DNA of 64,000 nt from Streptomyces sp. NRRL S-340 (GCF_000720185.1 NZ_JOIY01000006.1:131181-195180), one strand, 5' to 3'; shown: positions 25,855 to 34,968, numbered from the stretch's first letter. Numbers and translations are program-made. The notes: generated from the letters alone by a model not told the origin.

Positions 25855-27012
25855 TTGGCCGGATCGGCTGACTTCGACCTGTACCGCCCGTCCGAGGAGC
25901 ACGACATGCTCCGCGACGCCGTCCGCTCGCTGGCCGAGGCGAAGATCGCGCCGTACGCCGCCCAGGTGGACGAGGAGGCCCGCTTCCCGCAGGAGGCCCT
26001 CGACGCGCTGGTCGCGAACGACCTGCACGCCGTGCACGTGCCGGAGAGCTACGGCGGCGGGGGCGCGGACGCCCTCGCGACCGTCATCGTCATCGAGGAG
26101 GTGGCCCGCGTCTGCGCCTCCTCCTCCCTGATCCCCGCCGTGAACAAGCTGGGCTCGCTCCCGGTGATCCTCTCCGGCTCCGAGGAGCTGAAGAAGAAGT
26201 ACCTGGGCCCGCTCGCCAAGGGCGACGCGATGTTCTCGTACTGCCTCTCCGAGCCGGACGCCGGCTCGGATGCGGCCGGCATGAAGACCAGGGCCGTCCG
26301 CGACGGCGACCACTGGGTCCTCAACGGCGTCAAGCGCTGGATCACCAACGCGGGCGTGTCCGAGTTCTACACGGTGATGGCCGTCACCGACCCGGAGAAG
26401 CGCTCCAAGGGGATCTCCGCCTTCGTCGTCGAGAAGTCCGACCCGGGCGTCTCCTTCGGCGCCCCGGAGAAGAAGCTCGGCATCAAGGGCTCCCCGACCC
26501 GCGAGGTCTACCTCGACAACGTGCGCATCCCCGCCGACCGCATGATCGGCGCCGAGGGCACCGGCTTCGCCACCGCGATGAAGACCCTCGACCACACCCG
26601 CATCACCATCGCCGCCCAGGCCCTCGGCATCGCCCAGGGCGCCCTCGACTACGCCAAGGGCTACGTCAAGGAGCGCAAGCAGTTCGGCAAGCCGATCGCC
26701 GACTTCCAGGGCATCCAGTTCATGCTCGCCGACATGGCCATGAAGGTCTCCGCCGCCCGCGCCCTGACCTACCAGGCCGCCGCCGCCTCCGAGCGGGGTG
26801 ACGCCGACCTCACCTACCAGGGCGCCGCCGCGAAGTGCTTCGCCTCGGACATCGCCATGGAGGTCACCACGGACGCCGTCCAGCTCCTCGGCGGCTACGG
26901 CTACACCCGCGACTACCCGGTGGAGCGCATGATGCGCGACGCGAAGATCACCCAGATTTACGAGGGCACGAACCAAGTGCAGCGGATCGTGATGGCAAGG
27001 AACCTTCCCTGA
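25855..27012 (+). CDS. Acyl-CoA dehydrogenase
   Basis: This 385-residue flavoenzyme catalyses alpha,beta-dehydrogenation of acyl-CoA. It contains the two family signatures: YCLSEPDAGSDAAGMKTRA (about 138-156, FAD/acyl contact) and QLLGGYGYTRDYPVERMMRDAKITQIYEGTNQVQRIVMARNL at the C-terminus, where Glu of IYEGT is the catalytic base. KQFGKPIADFQGIQFMLADM is the central flavin contact. The TTG at 25855 gives the conserved N-terminus MAGSADFDLYRPSEEHDML. Homologues in Streptomyces (AcdH) act on short branched-chain acyl-CoA from valine and isoleucine breakdown. The assignment between fatty acid and branched-chain substrates is not settled from sequence. Confidence 0.95.
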   Translation: MAGSADFDLYRPSEEHDMLRDAVRSLAEAKIAPYAAQVDEEARFPQEALDALVANDLHAVHVPESYGGGGADALATVIVIEEVARVCASSSLIPAVNKLGSLPVILSGSEELKKKYLGPLAKGDAMFSYCLSEPDAGSDAAGMKTRAVRDGDHWVLNGVKRWITNAGVSEFYTVMAVTDPEKRSKGISAFVVEKSDPGVSFGAPEKKLGIKGSPTREVYLDNVRIPADRMIGAEGTGFATAMKTLDHTRITIAAQALGIAQGALDYAKGYVKERKQFGKPIADFQGIQFMLADMAMKVSAARALTYQAAAASERGDADLTYQGAAAKCFASDIAMEVTTDAVQLLGGYGYTRDYPVERMMRDAKITQIYEGTNQVQRIVMARNLP

Positions 27013-27668
27013 CAGGGATTTCGCAGGGCAGAGGCTGTTTCGGCGGTCTCGGCTGTTTCGGCGGTCTCGACGGCCTCGGCGGGACACCCTCGGCTCTCTG
27101 CCCGTTGCGGCCCGATCAGGGCCTTTCCCGGGCGTCGTGCCGGGGGAGTCCTGGGCAGGTGCCGGCCCGAAAACAGCCACTGGCCTGTACGAACGACACA
27201 GCCCCCGGCATCACGCCGGGGGCTGCTGTCGTACCCGGATCAGGCGACCTCCGACGCCTCTGCCGGGTCGTCGGCGCCGGTCGTCGACATCGCCGCGATG
27301 GCAGCCCGGCCGCGCTGCCCGGCTCCTTCGAAGACGTGGTGGCAGCGCTCCCTCAGTACGTCAGGCGACCGCGATCGGATCGCCGACCTTCTCCTTTCTT
27401 GCTGCCGGGTGCGTCCGGTCCTGCGGGTGGTGACGAGCCGGCCGGTGAGGATCTTCGTTCTGCCGGCGTGCTCGGCCCGGACGGGACGGTGCCCCAGGTG
27501 ATGGACGGCTCGCGGACAGCGGGCGGAGTCACACGTCCCGATCGGCGCACCACTCGAACGGAGGCAGCGGAACCTGAGCCTCCGTCGAATGGCGGACCGG
27601 GGTGGGCGGGCGTACGACGGAAGGGCACGGGGCCCGCCCCGGGGCCCCTCCGGCCTCCAGGAGAAGCC
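27013..27668. other. Intergenic region after the acyl-CoA dehydrogenase
   Basis: 656 bases with no supported gene. A hairpin lies at 27200-27224. The sequence from about 27240 to 27550 is less GC-biased than the genes around it and has overlapping open frames on both strands without a recognisable protein. It may be a decayed gene. Confidence 0.5.
27200..27224 (+). terminator. Terminator downstream of the acyl-CoA dehydrogenase
   Basis: AGCCCCCGGC (27200-27209) and GCCGGGGGCT (27215-27224) form a perfect 10-bp stem with an ATCAC loop. It lies about 190 bases after the stop codon. Confidence 0.65.
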
Positions 27669-28037
27669 ATGACCCACACCCAGCCCGGAGCCATGACCGC
27701 CATGAGCAAGGAGATGCAGGACTGCGTCGACGCCTGCATGACCTGCCACAACATCTGCGAGGAGGCCATGAGCTCCTGCATGCAGATGGGCGGCCAGGCG
27801 CAGATGCAGATCATGCGCGCGCTCATGGACTGCTCCGAGACGACCCGGATGTGCGCGGACATGATGATGCGCCGCTCGCCCATGTCGTCCGAGATGTGCG
27901 CGATGTGCGCCAAGGCCTGCGACATGTGCGCCGAGGCGTGCATGTCCATGCCCGACGACCAGACGATGATGCGCTGCGCGGAGGCGTGTCGCCGCTGCGC
28001 GGAGATGTGCCGGTCGATGGCGAGCGCGCGGATGTGA
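27669..28037 (+). CDS. Four-helix copper-storage/DUF326-type Cys- and Met-rich protein
   Basis: This 122-residue protein contains 16 Cys and about two dozen Met. The Cys occur at helix spacing (CVDACMTCHNIC, CSETTRMC, CAMCAKACDMCAEAC, CAEACRRCAEMC). This matches the cytosolic copper-storage (Csp) and DUF326 four-helix bundles, where Cys side chains pointing into the bundle bind many Cu(I) ions. There is no signal peptide, so a cytosolic store is likely. GGAGAAG precedes the ATG at 27669. It is monocistronic with its own terminator and no metal regulator is adjacent. Confidence 0.9.
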   Translation: MTHTQPGAMTAMSKEMQDCVDACMTCHNICEEAMSSCMQMGGQAQMQIMRALMDCSETTRMCADMMMRRSPMSSEMCAMCAKACDMCAEACMSMPDDQTMMRCAEACRRCAEMCRSMASARM

Positions 28038-28057
28038 TCCGTCCCCCGGTACGGCGA

Positions 28058-28090
28058 CGGGGCCCCGCGGGCATGTGCCGCGGGGCCCCG
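28058..28090. terminator. Terminator after the copper-storage protein gene
   Basis: CGGGGCCCCGCGG (28058-28070) and CCGCGGGGCCCCG (28078-28090) form a 13-bp perfect stem with a seven-base loop. It starts 20 bases past the stop codon and could also stop transcription of the convergent LCP gene. Confidence 0.85.
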
Positions 28091-28186
28091 CTGCCGGCGC
28101 CGTCCGGCCGGACGTGTCAGGCCGGGCGTGTCCGGCCGGTCAGGCGTCCGGCCGGCCGGAAGTGCCAGGTGGCTCGGCGGTCCGGC

Positions 28187-29518
28187 TCAGTTGCTGGAGA
28201 CGGTCACCTTCTGGTCGTTCTTCAGCTCGTCCACCAGGGTCTTGACCTTCGCCTCGTCCCAGCGGACGTTTCCGCCGATGAAACCGGCGACGGGCATGTT
28301 CATGGAGGTGCCGTCACCGCCGCTGACGCCCTTCATCGCCCAGAACATGGACGCCAGGTCCCACAGGCTCATGTCCTTGTCGACGATGAGGGAGTCCAGG
28401 CCCGCGCCCATCGTCGGGTAGAACTTGAACGGGTTGAGGACCGTCGTCGGGGTGGCGACCTCGTGGGCCAGCGCGGAGAGGAACTTCTGCTGGTTCTTGG
28501 TGCGCTGCAGGTCGGAGGCGGCGAAGGCGTGCCGGGTGCGGACGAAGGCCAGGGCCTGCTCGCCGTTCAGCGTCTGCTTGCCGGCCTTGAAGTCGGCGCC
28601 GGACCACTTGTCCTTGAAGGGCTTGTCGATGGTCATCTCGACGCCGCCGACCGAGTCCACGATGTTGGCGAAGCCGGCGAAGCCTATCTCCACGTAGTGG
28701 TCGATGTGCAGACCGGTGTTGTACTCGATGGTGCGCACCAGCAGGGTCGGGCCGTCGTAGGCGTAGGCCGCGTTGAGCTTGTTCTGCCCGAGGGGCCCCT
28801 TGATCTTGCCGGACTCCGAGCCGCGGAACTGCGGGATCGTGACGTTGGAGTCACGCGGCAGCGAGATCAGCGTGTCCCCGTTGTCCCCGACGTGCAGGAT
28901 CATCATGGAGTCGGTGCGCTTGCCCTCGGCGGAGCCGGTGTGCAGCTTCTTCTTGTCCGCGGCGGAGAGGCCGTCGCGGCTGTCCGAGCCGACGATCAGG
29001 TAGTTCGTGCCCTTGCCGGCCTCCGGCCGGTCGATGACCTTCGACAGGTCGACCTCGCGGTTGAGCTTGGAGTCGGCCCAGAAGTAGGTGCCCACCGAGG
29101 TGACCACGAGAAGGGTGACGAGCGTGATCGCGGTCCACTTGATGCGGCGGCGCCAGTTCGGCGCGGGCCGCGGCCCGCGGGTGCGGCCCGCGCCCGGACC
29201 GGTCGGCCCGCCGGGACCGCCGCCCGGCCTGCCGTAGACATGTCCGGTGTTGTAGCCGCTGTCGTAGTCCTGGCCGTCGTCGTAGCCGGGGCCCTCACCG
29301 CCGTCGACGTACGACGGCTGCTGCGGGACGCCGTACGGCGGCGCCGTGGGACCCTGGCCGCCGGGGCCGCCGCGCCCGCGCTGCCCGGGCGGAACCGCCG
29401 GACCGCCGCGCCGCACCTGGCGCATCACCCGCGCGCCCTCCGGCTGCGCGCCGGCGCTGCCGCGTCCGTAACCGGGTCCGCGGTTGTCGTCGGACCACCC
29501 CTCGGGCCAATCATTCAT
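28187..29518 (-). CDS. LytR-CpsA-Psr (LCP) family protein without LytR_C domain
   Basis: This predicts 443 residues: a cytoplasmic Gly/Pro-rich N-terminus of about 120, one membrane helix (IKWTAITLVTLLVVTSVGTYFWA), and an extracytoplasmic LCP domain. LCP hallmarks are NYLIVGSDSRDGL, DSMMILHVGDNGDTLISLPRDSNVTIP, LNAAYAYDGPTLLVRTIEYNTGLHIDHYVEIGF and ALAFVRTRHAFAASDLQRTKNQQKFL. LCP enzymes attach undecaprenyl-linked glycopolymers such as teichoic acids to peptidoglycan. Unlike the next three paralogues it stops without a LytR_C domain. It is divergent from a thioesterase gene. Confidence 0.93.
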   Translation of the reverse strand: MNDWPEGWSDDNRGPGYGRGSAGAQPEGARVMRQVRRGGPAVPPGQRGRGGPGGQGPTAPPYGVPQQPSYVDGGEGPGYDDGQDYDSGYNTGHVYGRPGGGPGGPTGPGAGRTRGPRPAPNWRRRIKWTAITLVTLLVVTSVGTYFWADSKLNREVDLSKVIDRPEAGKGTNYLIVGSDSRDGLSAADKKKLHTGSAEGKRTDSMMILHVGDNGDTLISLPRDSNVTIPQFRGSESGKIKGPLGQNKLNAAYAYDGPTLLVRTIEYNTGLHIDHYVEIGFAGFANIVDSVGGVEMTIDKPFKDKWSGADFKAGKQTLNGEQALAFVRTRHAFAASDLQRTKNQQKFLSALAHEVATPTTVLNPFKFYPTMGAGLDSLIVDKDMSLWDLASMFWAMKGVSGGDGTSMNMPVAGFIGGNVRWDEAKVKTLVDELKNDQKVTVSSN

Positions 29519-29637
29519 GTGGCCCAGTGTGCCGGGCCGCGGGGTGTGCCTTACAAGGGCCGTCGGAAAATAAGGTCACGGCTGTTGCCAAGCTGACACA
29601 AATTCCCCGGATGACGACGCGGCATAAGGTGGAGCCC

Positions 29638-30195
29638 ATGACAGATCAGGCCACCGTCGCGGAATCCGGAACTCCGGAGATACCGGGCAAGCCGACCTCG
29701 GCGTCCCGGACCACCCTCAGCCACATCATGACCCACAGCGACACCAACCTGCTGGGCACGGTGCACGGCGGGGTGATCATGAAGCTGGTCGACGACGCCG
29801 CGGGTGCGGTGGCCGGGCGGCACAGCGGCGGGCCCGCCGTCACCGCCTCCATGGACGAGATGGCGTTCCTCGAACCGGTCCGCGTCGGGGACCTGGTCCA
29901 TGTGAAGGCCCAGGTCAACTGGACCGGCCGGACCTCCATGGAGGTGGGCGTCCGGGTGCTGGCCGAACGCTGGAACGAGTCCGCCCCGGCCACCCAGGTC
30001 GGCTCCGCCTACCTCGTCTTCGCCGCCGTGGACGCGGACGGCAAGCCCCGCGCGGTGCCGCCGGTGCTGCCCGAGACCGAGCGGGACAAGCGGCGCTACC
30101 AGGAAGCCCAGATCCGCCGCACCCACCGCCTGGCCCGCCGTCGCGCGATCAAGGAGCTGCGGGAGCAGCGGGCGGCGGAGGGCATCGAGGACTGA
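29638..30195 (+). CDS. Acyl-CoA thioesterase (hotdog fold, YciA/BFIT type)
   Basis: This 185-residue protein has the hotdog core of acyl-CoA hydrolases. TLSHIMTHSDTNLLGTVHGGVIMKLVDDAAGAVAGRHSG (about 26-64) includes the conserved Asn/Asp and the GG-helix. ASMDEMAFLEPVRVGDLVHVKAQVNWTGRTSMEVGVRVLAE is the beta-sheet, and the last 40 residues are a basic helix. It hydrolyses acyl-CoA to free acid and CoA; the preferred chain is unknown. The ATG at 29638 has GGAG seven bases upstream. Single domain, cytoplasmic. Confidence 0.92.
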   Translation: MTDQATVAESGTPEIPGKPTSASRTTLSHIMTHSDTNLLGTVHGGVIMKLVDDAAGAVAGRHSGGPAVTASMDEMAFLEPVRVGDLVHVKAQVNWTGRTSMEVGVRVLAERWNESAPATQVGSAYLVFAAVDADGKPRAVPPVLPETERDKRRYQEAQIRRTHRLARRRAIKELREQRAAEGIED

Positions 30196-30479
30196 GGCAC
30201 CGCCCCGGCCCTGACGCGCCCGGCCGGTTCCCGAGGCACCGCCGCGGCCGGTTCCGCGGGCCCCGCCGCGGTACCGGAGACCCCGCACCGGTTCCCGGCC
30301 CCGCAGGCCCCGCGCCGGTTCCCGGCCCCAGCCGGTGTCACAGGTCCCGGCGTCCCGCCTCGGCGGCGGACGAGGTCCCGGCAGCTCTGCCCTGACCCGG
30401 CGCCTCGCCGGTCTGGCAGGTTCCGTCCCGGTCCCGGCGCCCCGCCGGTCCAGCAGGTTCCGTCCCGGCCCCGCGCGTC
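30196..30479. repeat. Intergenic GC-rich repeats between thioesterase and LCP gene
   Basis: A 37-bp unit is directly repeated at 30401-30437 and 30438-30474 (CGCCTCGCCGG...CGTCCCGG). It ends six bases before the stop codon of the LCP gene (30480-30482). Upstream, looser CCGGTTCCCGGCCCC blocks recur from 30220 to 30330. No gene or clear terminator is visible. Confidence 0.6.
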
Positions 30480-31985
30480 TCAGTCGCACGCCACCTGGTC
30501 GCCCCGCACCACCTCGTTGGCGTCCTGGACCGTGGTCCGCACGCGCACCTTCCGCACCTCGCGGAAGCCGCTCCCGGCGATCACCCGCAGCGTGGCGCCC
30601 TGCCCCGGCACGGGCCGCAGCTCGCTGCCCGGCAACGCCGCGGCGAGCGACCGGGCCGAGCGGTCCCAGCGGGGGTCGTAGAGCACGACGGTCCGCTCGA
30701 CCCCGCGTTCCTTCGCGTCGACGGGCGCCTTGGTGGTGCTGAACCCGGCCCCGGCCAGCGCGGTGTCCACCCGCCGGGCGAGTCCGGCCGTCCCGGTGCC
30801 GTTCTCCACCTGGACCCGGATGCGCTGCGGAGGGACCTCCACGGCCGCGGTGCCGTCCGGCGTGCGGGCCGGTCTGCGCACGGCCAGCGGACGGTCGTCG
30901 CGCAGTGCGCGGAAGAGCCGGTCCGCCTGCGCCCGGTCCCACTTCACGGTGGAGCCGAGCCCCTTGACCGGGAAGGACGTCTGGGCGACGGGGACGGTGG
31001 TGAACTCGGACGAGGACGGCGAGAAGTTGCGCATCGCCCGCCCGAGGTCGAGCAGCTCGTCGGTGTGGAAGCCCTGGTCGGCGCGGACCGAGCCGAGCAC
31101 GGCCCGGGTCACGTCCCGGAACTTCATGGGGTTCAGCAGCACCCGGGAGGAGGTCGCCCGGTCGATCAGCGCGGCCAGGAAGAGCTGCTGGCGCTTCATC
31201 CTGCCGAAGTCGCTGGCCCCGTCGACGTGCCGGGAGCGGACGTACTGCAGCGCCTGGCCGCCGGTGAGCGTGTGGACGCCCGCGGGCAGGTCCAGGCCGG
31301 TGTAGGTGTCCTTCATCGGCAGCGCGGTGCAGATCTCGACACCGCCGAGGACGTCCACGGTCCGCATGAAGGTGGTGAAGTCCACCTCGAGGTAGTGGTC
31401 GATCTTCAGGTGGGTCATGCTCTCGACCGTGCGCACCGTGAGGCCCGGGCCGCCCTCCGCGTACGCCGCGTTCAGCTTGACGGGGTGCGGCGGGTGCTGC
31501 TTGCCGGTGTTCCGGTCGAGGTGGGCGGGCAGGTCGACGTAGGAGTCCCGGGGCAGGCTGACGACGCTGGCCCGCTCCCGGTCCTGGGAGAGGTGCACGA
31601 TCATCATCGTGTCGGTGCAGTGGCAGGGCTGGCCGCCGAGCCGGTAGCGCTGCCGCTCCTGCTCGCTGATCTTGTCGCGGCCGTCGGTGCCGACCAGCAG
31701 GACGTTCATGCCGTGGCCCGTCGGAGGCCGGTTCTTCATGTCCTTGAACGGGTCGATCCGGGTGATGTCGGCGTCCAGGCTGGAAACCACCGCGTGCCCG
31801 ATCCCGGCGGAGGCGAGGACCACCACGGAGACCGTGGTCGCCGCCCGCATGGCCCAGCGCGGCCTGCGGCGCGGCAGGGGCGCGTACGGCGAGCGGGCCG
31901 CCCGCGAAGGTGCGGCGGCGGGCTGCCGCGCTCCGCGCCGCGGGGGAGCGGGCGGCCGGGGCGGCCGGGGCGACGTGGTGGACAT
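30480..31985 (-). CDS. LytR-CpsA-Psr family protein with LytR_C domain
   Basis: This predicts 501 residues: a 47-residue Pro-rich cytoplasmic segment, a membrane helix (AATTVSVVVLASAGIGHAVVS), the LCP domain (LLVGTDGRDKISEQE, CHCTDTMMIVHLSQDRERASVVSLPRDSYVDLP, LNAAYAEGGPGLTVRTVESMTHLKIDHYLEVDF, LQYVRSRHVDGASDFGRMKRQQLFL) and a C-terminal LytR_C domain (IRVQVENGTGTAGLARRVDTALAGAGF). The ATG at 31985 has GGAGG at eight bases. The longer open frame upstream is not used. A CHC motif in the LCP domain is unusual among the paralogues here. Function: ligation of glycopolymer to cell wall, by family. It is divergent from a glycosyltransferase gene. Confidence 0.93.
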   Translation of the reverse strand: MSTTSPRPPRPPAPPRRGARQPAAAPSRAARSPYAPLPRRRPRWAMRAATTVSVVVLASAGIGHAVVSSLDADITRIDPFKDMKNRPPTGHGMNVLLVGTDGRDKISEQERQRYRLGGQPCHCTDTMMIVHLSQDRERASVVSLPRDSYVDLPAHLDRNTGKQHPPHPVKLNAAYAEGGPGLTVRTVESMTHLKIDHYLEVDFTTFMRTVDVLGGVEICTALPMKDTYTGLDLPAGVHTLTGGQALQYVRSRHVDGASDFGRMKRQQLFLAALIDRATSSRVLLNPMKFRDVTRAVLGSVRADQGFHTDELLDLGRAMRNFSPSSSEFTTVPVAQTSFPVKGLGSTVKWDRAQADRLFRALRDDRPLAVRRPARTPDGTAAVEVPPQRIRVQVENGTGTAGLARRVDTALAGAGFSTTKAPVDAKERGVERTVVLYDPRWDRSARSLAAALPGSELRPVPGQGATLRVIAGSGFREVRKVRVRTTVQDANEVVRGDQVACD

Positions 31986-32112
31986 GGGGGACACCTCCGC
32001 ATAGGGCGTGGGTGGACACCGTGAGCACCGTAGGCCCATACGATCTGCTGCCCGGCCAGGCGGACCCCGCGGCGCGCACCGGTGTCCCCCGTTCGCGGTA
32101 ACGTGAGCACCG

Positions 32113-33141
32113 ATGAACGCCAACTCCGACGTGCGGTTCCCCGCCGTTTCTGTGATCATGCCCGTCCTCAACGAGGAGCGGCATCTGCGCGGGGCCGTCG
32201 AAGCGATCCTCGCGCAGGAGTACGACGGCGAGATGGAGGTCGTGATCGCCCTGGGTCCGTCCACGGACCGCACGGACGAGATCGCCGCCCAGCTCGTCCG
32301 CGACGACCCGCGCGTGCACACGGTCCCGAACCCCACCGGCCGCACCCCCGCCGCGCTCAACGCCGCGATCAAGGCCTCCCGCCACCCGATCGTGGTCCGC
32401 GTCGACGGCCACGGGATGCTCTCGCCGGACTACATCGCCACGGCGGTGCGGCTCCTGGAGGAGACCGGCGCGCAGAACGTGGGCGGCATCATGCACGCCG
32501 AGGGCGAGAACGCGTGGGAGCACGCGGTCGCCGCCGCCATGACGTCGAAGATCGGTGTCGGCAACGCGGCCTTCCACACCGGCGGTCAGGCCGGCCCGGC
32601 CGAGACGGTGTACCTGGGCGTGTTCCGCCGCGAGGCGCTGGAGCAACAGGGCGGCTACAACGAGGAGTTCATCCGCGCCCAGGACTGGGAGCTGAACTTC
32701 CGCATCCGTGAGGCGGGCGGCCTGATCTGGTTCTCGCCCGACCTGCGGGTCTCCTACCGGCCCCGGCCGAACGTGAAGGCGCTCGCCAAGCAGTACAAGG
32801 ACTACGGCCGCTGGCGGCACGTCGTCGCCCGCTATCACGAGGGCTCCATCAACCTGCGCTACCTCGCCCCGCCGACCGCCGTGTGCGCCATCGCCGCCGG
32901 GATCGTGGTGGGCGCCGCGGTGACCCCCTGGGCCCTCGTCGTCCCCGGCGGCTACCTGGCGGCCATCGTCGCCGGTTCGCTGCCGGCCGGGAAGGGCCTG
33001 CCCCTTGCGGCACGCCTGCGCATACCGGTGGCCCTGGCCACCATGCACATGTCGTGGGGCTGGGGCTTCCTGACCAGCCCGAAGTCCCTGGCGAAGCGAG
33101 TCATCGCCTCCCGGCGGCCCGCGGTCGTCACCACCGGCTGA
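32113..33141 (+). CDS. Family 2 glycosyltransferase
   Basis: This 342-residue GT-A enzyme starts SVIMPVLNEERHLRGAVEAIL (about 13-33) and has a diverged DxD (VVRVDGHGMLSPDYI, about 94-108), GGIMHAEGENAWEHAVAAAMTSKIG, and an acceptor-side AQDWELNFRIREAGG (ED-type motif replaced by QDWE). It ends with hydrophobic stretches (AIAAGIVVGAAVTPWALVVPGGYLAAIVAG) that would hold it at the membrane. It probably adds sugar to a lipid-linked surface glycan. It is divergent from an LCP gene with a 127-base spacer. Confidence 0.9.
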   Translation: MNANSDVRFPAVSVIMPVLNEERHLRGAVEAILAQEYDGEMEVVIALGPSTDRTDEIAAQLVRDDPRVHTVPNPTGRTPAALNAAIKASRHPIVVRVDGHGMLSPDYIATAVRLLEETGAQNVGGIMHAEGENAWEHAVAAAMTSKIGVGNAAFHTGGQAGPAETVYLGVFRREALEQQGGYNEEFIRAQDWELNFRIREAGGLIWFSPDLRVSYRPRPNVKALAKQYKDYGRWRHVVARYHEGSINLRYLAPPTAVCAIAAGIVVGAAVTPWALVVPGGYLAAIVAGSLPAGKGLPLAARLRIPVALATMHMSWGWGFLTSPKSLAKRVIASRRPAVVTTG

Positions 33142-33160
33142 ACAGCCGTCCCGCCATGCG

Positions 33161-33195
33161 AGGGGCCCCTCACCGCGCCGCGGTGAGGGGCCCCT
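33161..33195. terminator. Bidirectional terminator between glycosyltransferase and LCP gene
   Basis: AGGGGCCCCTCACCG (33161-33175) and CGGTGAGGGGCCCCT (33181-33195) form a perfect 15-bp stem with a five-base loop. It lies between convergent stop codons at 33141 and 33214. Confidence 0.9.
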
Positions 33196-33213
33196 GCGCA
33201 TATGGACCCGCTC

Positions 33214-34878
33214 CTACCACCGGTAGGGCGCGTACACGTCCATGCACTGCGTGGTGTCAGCGCCGTTGATGGCGTCGGAGTTCTCCGGGATGTCGCCGGC
33301 CTTGGGGGCCTTCTGCTTCGGGTAGCTGCTGCCCTGGCGCCAGTCCGCGCCCACGACGACGGTGACACCGGAGACGTCCGTCGACTTCTCCACCGACGTC
33401 GTCGGGATGCCGAGAGCGGTGGCGACCCGCTCGGCGTCGCCCTTCAGCTCGGCACTCGGGTAGCGCACGACCGTCTCGGACGCGGACGGGGTCACCGAGC
33501 TGTCCGCGGCCGCCTTGCCGAAGCCTTTCTGCGCCAGCTCCTGGCTGATGGCGGTCGCCCGGTGCGGGACGGCGGCGAGGGTGGAGGTGCCGGTGCCGTT
33601 CTGCACCGCGACGCCGATCTGGCCGTCCGGGTGGGCCGGCTGTGTGGCGGGCGGGGTCTTGTCACCGCTCTTGCCGGCGTTCTTCTTCGCGTCCTCGGGC
33701 TTGCCGTGGGAGTCGAAGGCCACGTCGTCCCGGATCAGCTTCCAGACCTTCTGGGCGTTGGCGCCGTCGGGGACGACGTGGTCGCGGTTCTGCGGGTCCT
33801 GGACGTTGGGCATCGTCGTCATCGTGATGCGGTCGGTGGGGACCGTCTTGAGCTGCATGCTCAGGTCGTACAGCTTCTTGGGGGTACCGATCTCCTCGGA
33901 CACCCCCAGCGACTTCGTGGCCGCCTCGGTCAGGTTCAGCAGCCGGCCGGTGTCGGTGAAGATGCTCTGGCTCTTGAGCGTGCGGATCATCGAGTTCAGG
34001 TACATGTGCTGGGCCCGGGCCCGCAGCAGGTCACTGCCCCAGGCGTGCCGGGTGCGCAGCCACTGGAGGGCCTGCACGCCCTTGACCTTGTGGGTACCGG
34101 CCGTCAGTTTCAGACCGGAGCCGCCGTGCGCGGCGGCTGTCGAGCGGTCCCACACGTTCTGCTTCACGCAGACGTCCACGCCGCCGATGGCGTCCGCCAT
34201 CTTCACCACGCCCGCGAAGTCGATCGTCATCCAGTGGTCGATGTACACACCGGTGAGGTTCTGCCAGGTGGCCAGCGTGCAGCCGGCTCCGCCGCGCGCG
34301 AGGGACTCGTTGATGATGGTGTTGACCGGCGGATACTCCTTGCCGGTCTTCGGGTCCCTGCACTTGGGGATGTCCACGCGGGTGTCGCGCGGGATGCTCA
34401 CGACCTCGGCGCTCTTGCGGTCCGCGGCCAGGTGGATCAGCATCTGCACGTCGCCCAGCGGCGGGCTGCCGCGGTTCTCCCGGCTGCCGCCGAGCGCGAC
34501 GTTGGCGTCGGAGTTGCGGCTGTCGGAGCCGATCAGCAGGATGTTCACGGGCGTCTGGCCGTCGGCGTTGGCCTTCGTCTTCTGGGCCTTGGAGTCGCCG
34601 CTGTCGCGCTCGCCCTTGCGTATGTTGCCGTTGAGATGCTCGTAATAGAGGTATCCGGCGCCGGCCGTGCCCAGTATGACCACCGCGAGCACCGTGGCCG
34701 ACCAGCGCAGCACGCGCCGTCTGGGTCCTCTGCCGCCGGTGCCCCGGCCGCCGTTGCCCCGTCCGTGTCCGCTTCCGCCCCGACGGCTGTGTCCGCCTCC
34801 GGCGCTCTTCTCGTGCTGCGCCAGAGGCATCGTGTCCTCGACCGCGGGCCCCTCCCCGCGCAGACCGCTCTGCGTCAA
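33214..34878 (-). CDS. LytR-CpsA-Psr family protein with LytR_C domain
   Basis: This predicts 554 residues. A Gly/Arg-rich cytoplasmic start is followed by a membrane helix (VLRWSATVLAVVILGTAGAGYLYY). The LCP domain contains NILLIGSDSRNSDANVALGG, DVQMLIHLAADRKSAEVVSIPRDTRVDIP, IINESLARGGAGCTLATWQNLTGVYIDHWMTIDFAGV and ALQWLRTRHAWGSDLLRARAQHMYLNSMI. LytR_C follows at about 430-520 (IGVAVQNGTGTSTLAAVPHRATAISQELAQKGF). I used a TTG at 34878 with GGAGG eight bases upstream; an ATG at 34830 is the alternative. It is one of four LCP genes within 9 kb. Confidence 0.9.
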   Translation of the reverse strand: MTQSGLRGEGPAVEDTMPLAQHEKSAGGGHSRRGGSGHGRGNGGRGTGGRGPRRRVLRWSATVLAVVILGTAGAGYLYYEHLNGNIRKGERDSGDSKAQKTKANADGQTPVNILLIGSDSRNSDANVALGGSRENRGSPPLGDVQMLIHLAADRKSAEVVSIPRDTRVDIPKCRDPKTGKEYPPVNTIINESLARGGAGCTLATWQNLTGVYIDHWMTIDFAGVVKMADAIGGVDVCVKQNVWDRSTAAAHGGSGLKLTAGTHKVKGVQALQWLRTRHAWGSDLLRARAQHMYLNSMIRTLKSQSIFTDTGRLLNLTEAATKSLGVSEEIGTPKKLYDLSMQLKTVPTDRITMTTMPNVQDPQNRDHVVPDGANAQKVWKLIRDDVAFDSHGKPEDAKKNAGKSGDKTPPATQPAHPDGQIGVAVQNGTGTSTLAAVPHRATAISQELAQKGFGKAAADSSVTPSASETVVRYPSAELKGDAERVATALGIPTTSVEKSTDVSGVTVVVGADWRQGSSYPKQKAPKAGDIPENSDAINGADTTQCMDVYAPYRW

Positions 34879-34912
34879 CTCCCCATCCTCCCCGCCCTCA
34901 TGTCATCGAACA

Positions 34913-34948
34913 GGCCTGTCGTACGCCGTGTTAGACGTACGACAGGCC
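34913..34948 (-). terminator. Terminator after the fourth LCP gene
   Basis: GGCCTGTCGTACG (34913-34925) and CGTACGACAGGCC (34936-34948) form a perfect 13-bp stem with a 10-base loop, 20 bases past the stop codon of the minus-strand gene that ends at 34969. The next LCP gene on the same strand therefore probably has its own promoter. Confidence 0.85.
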
Positions 34949-34968
34949 CGTCAGGTCACACGGTGCGC

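Noticed and set aside
27240..27749. Open frames on both strands after the acyl-CoA dehydrogenase
   Set aside because: No domain and no ribosome-binding site. It may be a decayed gene but there is no direct support.
29551..33201. Antisense open frame of 1216 codons
   Set aside because: It spans the thioesterase, an LCP gene and a glycosyltransferase in the wrong frame or strand.
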